This document shows positions 52,701 through 62,072 of a stretch of DNA of 64,000 bases, in pieces. The translations under genes were made by a program, and so were the position numbers. A model generated the notes under the pieces. That model did no database searches. It was given only the letters and a program-made list of their open reading frames with translations, and was not told where the DNA came from. The stretch spans positions 1,736,001 through 1,800,000 of the forward strand of contig CM082579.2 in the NCBI GenBank assembly GCA_040954595.2. Reading direction: 5' to 3'. This DNA comes from Balanoglossus misakiensis. Lineage: Eukaryota > Hemichordata. Position 1 is the first letter of the stretch. Each line of letters starts with the position of its first letter.

Positions 52701-54782
52701 ACTCACAGGGAGTATTGAAACAAATTAGGGATAAGGGGGAGAAATAATACTAATGATGCCCTCATGGAACATTGATCCAACGGTTTGACATTTACCAAAC
52801 TGTAGGGGTGAACAAAATGAAGATCTTTGTTGCTATATATAATCGAGTTCAGGTTGCATTTCCGTGATAACAGCACACATGGCACCCCCCTAGTGCAAAC
52901 AATAACCAAGAAAATCTACATGACGTAACCACTATGAAGATAAGGAGAATGTCCGCCGTGCCGCCGGCGGGAACTTTTTATAACATCTTGAATTGTAAAT
53001 GAATTAATAACTTCGTTAGCAATGACTGGTTTCATTAATTATTCAAATGTGACTTCTCGTCTGTCAGCAGTAATTTACCTTTTCGTTTGGTTACACCCCG
53101 AATACCCATTACTGCAAATCACTTAATTTTATCCTAATTAGTCAGTCAATTCTAATGAAAAAATGGGATATCGAGAGTGAAATAAGCAAAACGTGAAAAT
53201 AGCGCTCGTGTGCAGGGGCCCGACGTTCATGTGTATATTTCTAAGACACCCCGAAAAAGAAACTTAATGACGTTTTGAAATGTTGCCCTAGAGGCTTTAA
53301 ACAATAAGAAGAGATGTCAGAAAAAAACAGTTAATGTATCATTAGTATGTTTGTTTCATGTCTTCATGGATTGTTTTTATATTTCTTGCTAACTGTGGTG
53401 CTTGAAGAGATTTGCTCTCTGAATCGCTCCCTGGCGTCAGATGATCCTGTCTTAAGACTGACGCATGCCCTGCAGTGCCTATTAATCAAAACATCATTGC
53501 TTGGACGATTTGTAAAAGAACTGAATTTGAGAAAAGCATTATTTTCAAAAATCAAAGAACAGCTGTGTTTCAATTTGAAAACTGATTCCTGTGTTTGGAA
53601 GTCAGGGGTTTTGTGCTGAAAAATAATTGGCTACGATGACTTAGATTATTGGCATTATAGGCACATAATTATCCAACTTTTGCTTTGTTCTGCTGTTTTC
53701 ATTCGACTGTAGAGTTTTTTTCACTTATCCTCGACTGACACTTAGCTCCATTTGTAAAACGGAAATTCAAAACACGGACGGTGTACAGTTGATTGGTTAC
53801 ATCACAAACAAGGAGATCCCATGAACATGGTCGACACGTGCATACCAACGAAAATCCAAACCCGATAGCTGTCGCTATTTGTGGAGTCAAATTTTATGAT
53901 GTGAAAGGCAAAAATAGTCGACCATCCATACTCTCGCAAACATTTATCGATTAACAGTCAATATACTGGATTGTAAAATAAATATGATGTGGGATTGTAC
54001 CCGCAAGTATAATAAAACTATTTCTGTGACCTCCATATGGCTGTCGGCGCTGCCTTTCCTGGGGAAAATGTTGCCAGGATGAAGGTTGCCGAACATCGCT
54101 GGAACAAGACAAGTATGGACACGGTCTCACTGAATGAAGCTGCGAATGTAGCGTTCCGAGAAAGCCATCAACGCCCGTCATTACCGTGAGAAGCAGTCCG
54201 TCACTAAAGCACTTCAAGGTGAAGTGTAACCCGAAATTTTTTTGTCGTGAAATTAGTGCCACGTGTATAGACAGACAGAATGACAACTGTAGCCCCTCAG
54301 CATTTCCAACATAAACAGTCGGTCTGGAGACTGAACATAGGGGAAAACATGATTTGGAAACAAACACGTGTGTTTTCTAACTGGGTGGATGGCTCAGGAC
54401 GTTCACAACATATCATTTGAGCGGAAAGCGATGAAACAACTTATGTTTGCAAAGCGCGCAGATAACCTGCAGTACAAACACGGCAAATTTTCGCACTATT
54501 TCGCTTCGCAACTGTAGAATGCTCTTACCTAGTAAGATGGCTTGCCTTTAGAGGAATAATCCGTATGGCCTGCTTTCATATCTTGCAAACAAAACGCAAG
54601 AGAAACTTCTTTAAACGCTCGAACGTGTGTGCTACACGCAGATGATGATGAGGCGCCATTTTATGTAGGCGTGATCATATGACAGAAAAAAGCAACGCAG
54701 TAGAACTCACACAAAGAGGGTGTAACGGGATCTCAGGTAGAAATGGCCAATGGAGGGACTCCAAATGCCTGCTGCTTATTAT

Positions 54783-54867
54783 TTGGTTGGCTGGTTGGTT
54801 GGTTGGTTGGATGGATGGATGGATGGATGGATGGATGGGTCAATCAATCAATCTATCAATCAATCAA
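54783..54867. repeat. Compound tetranucleotide microsatellite (TTGG, ATGG, TCAA blocks)
   Basis: There are two TTGG, one CTGG, four TTGG, seven ATGG and then seven TCAA units, one of them TCTA. The blocks abut almost without spacers, which suggests repeated slippage with base changes. The open frame across it (Trp/Gly/Met/Asp-rich) is an artefact. Confidence 0.9.
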
Positions 54868-55445
54868 TTAATGTGGATAAGTCAATCAGTCAGTTGATCA
54901 TTCAAATCAACAACTAATACAGAAGAACACAAATCGTGTGTCTGACTAATAAAGAGGACATAACCTCAAACGCTTTACAACGTGTAATACTATTCAATAT
55001 ACTAGTATTCGTTTCTATCAGCCTATTAAGTGAAGCAAATTGCCAGGGTGTACGTTTAACGACGATTGGAACAGAAGGACATGGCAATATATGTAGTGTC
55101 AATTCCCGATTAGGTAGCATTTACCCTTACTCTTGTTACCCATCCATTTTCGGACTACAAATTTCCAATTACCGTGAATGCAGCGTTCTAACTGATAGGG
55201 CTCTCAATTATCTGTAATCTGGCAGACTTCAGCATATCTTTTTCAGTATTCCAGGTATAATACAGTTTCGTAACGTACAGTGTACATGCAAGTAGCTGTT
55301 GAGAAATGGGCAAAGCTCTGGGACATTTAGACTTATAGATCGTCATTTGACGAGGGTCTATGTTTACTTTAAATAACTGTTGGGATTTAGGACTCTGTTT
55401 TTTACCGATCAGACGAACAGAATTCTATGGCGCATGTTATGTCGA

Positions 55446-55620
55446 CCAATGAACCCAGGTGGTCTCTTTCTCTGTCTACTGCGCGTGCGTAGCCAATCAA
55501 GCTCACATTTCTTCGAATGATGGGCGGCGCGTGCAGCTGCGTTTTGTACAGACAGACTTTTTAAACCCGCTGGCTATCAATTCCTAGCAGAAGGCTGCCA
55601 TAATAGTCTGCTCTTGACGT
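55446..55620 (+). promoter_or_regulatory. Promoter-like cluster (two CCAAT boxes, GC box, TATA-like and CRE-like sites)
   Basis: CCAAT lies at 55446-55450 and 55493-55497, GGGCGG at 55522-55527, an AT-rich TTTTTAAA near 55558-55564 and TGACGT at 55615-55620, in that order on the plus strand. Local GC and CpG content exceed the surroundings. No coding exon is visible downstream before the tRNA gene at 56145. A non-coding transcript or an unseen short first exon would fit. Function is inferred only from motif order. Confidence 0.35.
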
Positions 55621-56144
55621 AAGAAGAGACTGTTCTGACCTACAGGTTGTCCAGTTAATCAGCCGACGAACAAAATGATATTAATCAGTTCTATATCGGG
55701 CGAAGACTCTTTAGGTTTATAAATGCTGAAGAATGGCTGGGTTTGAGCAGGGAGGTACCAAAGTGTAGCTCCATGGTTTGAGATAACATGGAAATGCCTT
55801 GCAGCTTGGATCGGAAAATAGAGGAACTCTGCCCGACATCATGACGAATCTTTCGATCTACTCTTCTAAAACACGAAACTAAGCACGAGTCGAATCCAAT
55901 ATAGGAGGAAGAGAAAACTCAAGCGCACCGTAGACATTTAGATAAGATCAAACTGATCGTCTGGAAATGATAGGAGTGCCACCTTTCTGGTTGTTTTAAA
56001 ATTCCAAAACGACATAGAAACCCACGATGTGCGTGTGTAACTAGCCCAACTATCAAATGGTTTGTGCATTCAGCAAGATTGAGGAAGAAAAACAAAAACG
56101 AAACATTTCAATATTAATAATGCTGGTTGTCACGGTCAACGTCA

Positions 56145-56226
56145 GCTGTGATGGCCGAGTGGTTAAGGCGTTGGACTCGAAATCCAATGGGGTCTCCCCG
56201 CGCAGGTTCGAACCCTGCTCGCAGCG
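56145..56226 (+). tRNA. tRNA-Ser (anticodon CGA)
   Basis: The 82-base class II tRNA has acceptor stem GCTGTGA paired with TCGCAGC and G as discriminator. Its A box is TGGCCGAGTGG and its B box GGTTCGAACC. The anticodon loop CTCGAAA gives CGA, reading UCG, and the long variable arm is GGGGTCTCCCC. No intron and no encoded CCA are present, as expected for a eukaryotic nuclear gene. ACGTCA lies immediately upstream. It stands alone downstream of the first SLC17 gene, on the opposite strand. Confidence 0.97.
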
Positions 56227-56232
56227 AAGTTG

Positions 56233-56238
56233 TTTTTT
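56233..56238 (+). terminator. RNA polymerase III terminator (T6)
   Basis: A run of six T starts seven bases after the tRNA-Ser(CGA) 3' end. Confidence 0.85.
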
Positions 56239-56882
56239 ACTCTCTTTCGACATAAAATGAGAATTTAAAAACAGTGTCAGACATTTTCGCTTGAAAGTCT
56301 ATAGTACAAGAAATATAATCCACAGAACATGTGTATGTAAATTATTCATGTAAACGACAGTTCTCATTTTCAGAAGTCATCGCGCAAAAACACAAGGACA
56401 TTGTGAAAATCCAAGACACTTGGCAAGGGTACTCAACTGTCGATTCAAGTTGCAGTTTATAGATAATAGCTCGTATTTGTCCTTTCTGACGAGAAAACAA
56501 TAAAAGATTTAGATGATAAACAATTTTCATAACCATCAATTATAGAGCTAACAGAAAATAGGCCATATGGGCGATGAAAAAACACCAATTTTGATGAGAT
56601 AAGTGGATTAAATGTATCATAAAGCAGAGATCTTGTCCTTAGGGCATCCTTCTTATTCATTAGAGGGATTGACGTGTAGGTCACTGAGGAAGAACCCGCT
56701 TTGTACACAAGCTTTATCACTGGTACTTATAAGGTAACATTTCCACTCGTTTTCTATTGACTTCTTTCATGCTTTCGCCTGAACGTAATATTATACTAGT
56801 ACATGTATAAGCAATGTCATGTGTGTCTCCATGTTGCGTCTATTATTCAACGGTCGTTCATACAAAAACTCGACACCCCTTC

Positions 56883-56892
56883 TTTATTTATT
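56883..56892 (-). promoter_or_regulatory. Overlapping polyadenylation signals of the first SLC17 gene
   Basis: Two overlapping AATAAA motifs on the minus strand start about 10 bases after the stop codon at 56903, giving a minimal 3' untranslated region. Confidence 0.5.
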
Positions 56893-56902
56893 TATAACTT
56901 GT

Positions 56903-59624
56903 TCACCCTAGTTCTTCCAAGGGCAAAGCATCTTTGTTGACGATTCCTTTTTCCTCGACCATGTCGATGTTGGTGTTGGCGTTGGGTGATTCTAACATCT
57001 TGGGTTCGGTTTTTGCCCAATCTTGTTCCTCTGTTTTCATCGTAAACAGAACTATAGTTCCGCCGATGACGTAGATCACAGCGCTTATGGAAAAGACAAT
57101 CAGCCACCTTTCGCGGGAATTCTGTCGAAATAAGAAGTGGCGGTTTAAAAATAAGCAAAAAAAGTGATAAAGTGATAAGAAGTTGAGATCACACTTCGAC
57201 TGATAACCTACCTCCTCTTCCGTCAACACCCCGACCACGTACGGTGTAACGAAACCCGGGATAGAGGCGACGGTGTTGGTGATACCGTAGAGAACTCCGC
57301 CGAACCCTGGAGCAATTTCCACGTGGTTCACTTTGAAGCCGGGCACACTGCAGCCGCTGAACGATGCAGATATCACGATGAGTGATATTGCCAGAGCTTC
57401 GTTGCAACCAATGAAGCCAGCACCGACGAGGAAGATGGCCGGAAAGTACATACCTGTGTAGTTGAAAAAAACGCATGATAAATAAAGGTACAGCATAACA
57501 AAATCTGCTGTGCACTTTGTGAAGTACCAAACTTGGCTCACAGTTGTTTTGACCATCCGAATACATTGTAAACGACAGTCATAGCTGGCCAAAGTTTTTA
57601 CTACAACAACTAACTCTATTACAATAAATGTCTGAGTTTACTGTCGGCTGTTTTCATATTACTCACCGAAGACTGTAAACATTCTTCTGACGGCGATAGT
57701 AGACATGACATTGTGTCTTCGCAACAGATCAGCAATCCAACCAGACAGTATTGTGAATAACCATATGCCGAGGTTTGGTAGTGCTGCTATGAAACCAGTC
57801 TGAGAAGACAAAAGGAAGTTGTCCTTAACATTACAGGGTATGTTCTCTACAGAGGCGTGACAGCAGCAATATCCAGCAATGGTAAAGATGGCGCCCATCT
57901 CCTCAGTTGATTGATAACGCATATATACCTACCGCTGATAAATCAAATCCAAGAACTTGGTCGATGTAGATCGGCAGGCTGGTCAGTAAAGTGTAGTTGC
58001 CCCAGTTACTGCAGAAATGGCCAATTATCAAGCCCCAAAGCGGCAATGATAGAAAAATGTCCTTCCAGGGAACTTGTTGATCCTGAAATCCATCAAGATA
58101 CCATACATGTTCAATTGAATTCATTCACACATTGTGGTGTAGAAAATCACCCTACTCGAATAAATCTTCCATTTCTTTGTATTCTGGTCACTATCTTTCA
58201 GTTTTCAAATTCTTGAAAAAGATTCTGTAGTCGGCACACAGGACAAAATGTTGAAAATATAGGCGACAGTATTAAACATAACCCACCGTTTCTTCTGAGC
58301 TTGAACCGATGGAATTCTTTATAAAACTCTTCTCATGATCAGTTATTCTGGGGTGTGTGTCAGGTGAATTATGGATTATAAACACCCAGAATATAACCCA
58401 AACTATTCCAAGACACCCTAGAGCATAGATAATAACATTAGACAGATTGTCAATAAATGATAGTCCTTTTTTATGGACAGAGTTAAGACAGATTGGCGGC
58501 CATTTTGAATTCTATCAGAGAATAAAACTACATATATTTATACACAATTTGTATATTTCGTTCATCTCATACATGTTACCTGTTATGTAGAAGACATAGG
58601 GCCATCCAAGACTATCAGCTATGACACCGGAGAGGACGCTCGCGATGACTGAACCAATATTCGTACCTATCAATGATATTAAAAATACTATGTAAATGCT
58701 GTACATTCAAGTTTAACTCGCACCATTTACATTTTACTCAGAAAGACTTGGTGACTGGTAATGCTATTTAGGTAGTGACATCCATGTTGACGTGTTCTTA
58801 CCTGAACATGAAAACGACATAAGCTGACTGCGCTCTAGTGGGGGCGCCCATTTCCCCCACATTCCGTGATGAGTCGGGAAAACCACGCCCTGTCGTGTAA
58901 AATCAGATAAATTTTCTATCACTACTTGTTTTGAGCGCACCAAGAGTTACTAAAACGAATGACAATATAACAGTTTGAAATACATTCAATTAACTATCCT
59001 GCCTGAATCTCACCTGCACAAAGCCCGTGAGGAAACGTAATGTAAACAGGACCCAGAAATCTAGGTATGCTGCCGGTGGGTTGCAAAGAGTTAACACAGA
59101 TGCCAAAAATACACTGCCACCAAACATTATTCGACCTCCGAGGCGCTTTTCCATCCACCCTCCCACGATCTGCGTGAGAGCATATCCATAGTAGTACGCC
59201 CCCAACAGGATGCCTTGTAACGAACTGCTCCAAAAGAATTCGCCTTTCTGCAAAGACGGATGAATGAAACAAGTTGACATTCATGGAGCCATCTTCGTTA
59301 GTTATTTGTTTCATTTTCAGTTCAATGCCTACAGTCAGACAACATTGGTCTTGATCTAGTGATGTCGATATTAGTGTTGAAACACAATCGTGATCGATGT
59401 AGCTATGAACACAGTGGAGGAAAGAAACGACAAACCTGGTCAACTAATTCAACTGTAGCGTTGCCATCTGTGCATTCGTCGTCATACCTGTCCGCCACTT
59501 GACCTGTTGTATTCACCATGGCAACGATGGTGACGCTGATGTTATTTCTGAGAATATACACATTGATCATACCGAGGAACATCCACAAAGCGAGCACGTA
59601 GCGGGCTGGCACGTGATCCAAACA
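56903..59624 (-). CDS. SLC17 family transporter (sialin/NPT-like), first of a tandem pair
   Basis: Nine exons join in phase: 59624-59436, 59247-59014, 58889-58802, 58666-58580, 58417-58287, 58082-57933, 57799-57667, 57453-57212 and 57121-56903. They encode 490 residues, or 497 with the candidate initiating exon at 60623-60643; sialin is about the same size. Family marks are VPARYVLA and NVYILRNNISV in TM1 (arginine R33 in the 497 numbering), WAPPLERSQL between TM4 and TM5, SNWGNYTLLTSLP in TM7 and FKVNHVEIAPGFGG in TM10. The protein is a 12-helix major-facilitator carrier for organic anions or phosphate, in lysosomal, vesicular or plasma membrane. Sialin carries two glutamates just before its G-V-x-F-P motif, linked to proton coupling. 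Here the aligned residues are Thr and Gln (TGFVQ then GVVFP), as in NPT-type members, so proton-driven sialic-acid export is doubtful. The substrate is unknown. The C-terminal tail is Glu-rich. Confidence 0.92.
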
Positions 59625-60622
59625 CTGCGAAATTTTGTGAAGGAAAGGGTTCGGTTAATAACACATGGCACGAATAGTTTATCCCAGAAAACGTGCAATA
59701 ATTTTCTGACTATAATAATGTGCAGCTTTTCTACTAATTTTGTTTTCAATGCAAGAAAAGATGCGCGGAACAAATACATGAATGTTGAATACATTAAATC
59801 ATTGAGGTCGGTAGTATGCGGTTTAGATCGCCAGTATAGCGTGGTCTGTCCGGTCGCGCACACTACTAGTAGTTGTTTCGTATCTCATGTTACTATCACA
59901 GCGACTATTCTTTTCCCCTCCCTGACAAATACCTTTCAGACATTCGAGATACAAATAATCATCAGAGCCGAGGATATTTGTACCGTATAAATGATCGTTT
60001 AGATATAAGTCGTTACTTGCCCCAACATGTTAGTCAAAGATTTGTTTTTGTTGTGGGTAAATGATAATCTATGATATTATATAACATATTTCACAGTTTT
60101 TTGATCACATGATTTGTATGGTGTTGTTGTGTCTGATACCACTGACTTCATTTTAGCAGTAAGTAAAAATCTTAATATAACCTGAATAAAGAAAGACACA
60201 AAGTAGTGACAAAATTCACTTTGCGTGTGATCGAAAAAGAATTGGCATTTTCATAAAAGCAACAGTTAGAGCACCCAAGAATGTTGGGGAGGGAGGCGGT
60301 CAGAGAATTTTGAAAACGTCACCATGATCAAACGATCTCGTGACAAGAAAAAGAAACTCATTCAGAATCACGGAGAAATGATAATGAGGACAGAAGAAAA
60401 ACTGCGTTCGAAAATACTGTCAACACCAATGCTGTTTGTGAACTTTTGTTTTGCAAAGACGTATGAGACGTTATCAAGTGCCAACTGAAGTTTTGGTTTT
60501 GTGGGCGTTCACTTATAGGCAAAACAACTGTCTGGCTTCATCTGTCCGAGTTGCGTTGCATATCACTCTAGCATAAAATAACACCACGGCCCAACCACCT
60601 CACCCCCATTTCGGTAAAATAC
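59625..60622 (-). other. Probable first intron of the SLC17 gene
   Basis: The coding exon at 59624 begins directly after a TTTCGCAG acceptor, so an upstream exon must exist. If the candidate start exon is right, this is a 998-base phase-0 intron. Nothing else is recognisable in it. Confidence 0.4.
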
Positions 60623-60643
60623 CTGTCTACAGCAGTTCGCCAT
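60623..60643 (-). CDS. Candidate initiating exon of the first SLC17 gene
   Basis: An ATG in excellent context (GCCATGG) is followed by six codons (MANCCRQ) and a CAG/GTATTT donor in phase 0, matching the phase-0 acceptor at 59627-59625. The joined start, Cys-rich residues then CLDHVPARYVLA, resembles the short cytosolic N-termini of many invertebrate SLC17 proteins. The exon is too short for independent proof. Another upstream exon is possible. Confidence 0.42.
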
Positions 60644-61175
60644 GGCTGTAACTTCTCGGCAGAATCTTGAAAAAAAGGGACGGACGGTCGAATGATGGTG
60701 ATAGAGACTACAAAATGCGCTTGCTGATCTCGGAGACTTCGAAATGTGATAGCGACTTCGAAGTGAATTTGTAGAGGTCGCCTTTAAACGTCTTAATCAG
60801 CTGACTAAAGGTCGTCAACTGGAACGTAATTTACGAGACGGGCGTATCTGAATCACACACAAAAATGGCAGAACTGTCCAGTTCATTTACGGGTGATGAT
60901 TTCATGTCACGTATAATATAACGGACGCCACAGATGTAGAAACTCAGTTCACCTCTAATATGCCAAGATGGGATTTCAAGGGGTGGTTGTATTACTCAAA
61001 GTTGAAAGGTTACGTCACCCCATGCACCTGGGAACTTGCATCACACTTCATCATGATAGGAAAAACCATAGATGAAATGAGCACCCGTCAAACTCTGTGA
61101 GTACGTGTAATATCGTTCAACCATAGAAAGTATATCTCACTTCTGTTGTCTGTGGTTCAACAAAGAATCTTTATA

Positions 61176-61186
61176 GGGGGGGGGGG
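61176..61186. repeat. Homopolymer G11
   Basis: Eleven consecutive G lie on the plus strand. A C18 tract follows 112 bases downstream and could pair with it. Confidence 0.85.
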
Positions 61187-61298
61187 TTAAAAACGTCAAA
61201 AAGTGGAGTATATCTAAGGATAAACATGTGACGACTGACTTTTATTACGCTTTGTTTCTTCATCACGTGACCTCATTCTCTATAATCACCTGGGAGAG

Positions 61299-61316
61299 CC
61301 CCCCCCCCCCCCCCCC
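61299..61316. repeat. Homopolymer C18
   Basis: Eighteen consecutive C lie on the plus strand, about 140 bases from the minus-strand tRNA-Ser 3' end. Length in the assembly may be unreliable. Confidence 0.85.
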
Positions 61317-61446
61317 TTCTCCATTTTGGTCAGCACCACACTATAGGACCAAAAATATTGGTGGAGAAAATGTATTCGAGTGAATTTGAGGATTGCGGTA
61401 AGTCCGCAGTCCTTGCAATTAATATTTCAAGTTGGAACAGAGTGAT

Positions 61447-61452
61447 AAAAAA
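61447..61452 (-). terminator. RNA polymerase III terminator (T6 on the minus strand)
   Basis: Six A on the plus strand start six bases past the 3' end of the minus-strand tRNA-Ser. Confidence 0.85.
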
Positions 61453-61457
61453 TTTAT

Positions 61458-61539
61458 CGCTGCGAGCAGGGTTCGAACCTGCGCGGGGAAACCCCATTGG
61501 ATTTCGAGTCCAACGCCTTAACCACTCGGCCATCACAGC
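61458..61539 (-). tRNA. tRNA-Ser (anticodon CGA), second copy
   Basis: The 82-base sequence is identical to the copy at 56145 except for one base in the variable arm (GGGGTTTCCCC for GGGGTCTCCCC), which leaves the stem ends intact. Acceptor stem, A and B boxes and CGA anticodon are complete, so it looks functional. A full TGACGTCA palindrome abuts the 5' end, partly shared (ACGTCA) with the first copy. It lies between the two SLC17 genes, on their strand. Confidence 0.97.
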
Positions 61540-62072
61540 TGACGTCATGTAAGCGTCGTAAACTATGTTAAGTAATCTTTAACACAAGGTCACCTGGTGA
61601 ATTTTAAATTAACCTCACAGAAATTTACTTTACAGATAACACTTTCACGTTCCAGAGTATGATTAACTGGGATCTACTTCATAAAACTATCCAAACCATT
61701 TCAAAATGAAAATGGACGTTTAGGTGCACATACGCGCTTCGACGCGACCTCAGCTCCGTACCGGGGTTCCAGTAAATCGCGACGTGTACTTACACACATT
61801 CACTCAGTTTAATAATAATGCTCAAGGGTTTTCTGCAATTTTGCAACACCCAGAGCTGCAGAACGGCCAAGCATTTTTGAGTTTTTCGGGGGCACACAGC
61901 TAATACCGCTGTCGTAAAATTCCAAAGCCCCTTTTACGGCATAGTGTATCTGCCGCACGCGCAACGTGTAATACACGAATGAGTAAGATTTTGCAACCAA
62001 ACTAACTCAAACAGCTTTCAAACTATTTAAATAAAATATAGGACACAAGTTTCCATCGAAACTTAACTAGTA
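61540..62072. other. Intergenic stretch after the second SLC17 gene
   Basis: No coding signal is seen. An ATTAAA-type polyadenylation variant lies on the minus strand near 61808. Confidence 0.4.

Larger units (their letters stand above)
43384..56144. other. About 12.7 kb without a supported gene
   Basis: The reading frames here are short and carry no family motifs. A weak exon-like segment near 48184-48330 and a 51-codon frame at 54037-54189 are discussed elsewhere. The stretch contains a C14 tract, an ATA microsatellite, a compound tetranucleotide repeat and a CCAAT/GC-box cluster, each listed. Confidence 0.5.
60644..61446. other. Upstream region of the first SLC17 gene
   Basis: No exon is seen. 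It should contain the promoter of the transporter gene. It carries a G11 and a C18 homopolymer on the same strand. Confidence 0.5.

Noticed and set aside
54679-54897. Trp/Gly/Asp-repeat protein frame
   Set aside because: Produced entirely by the compound tetranucleotide microsatellite.
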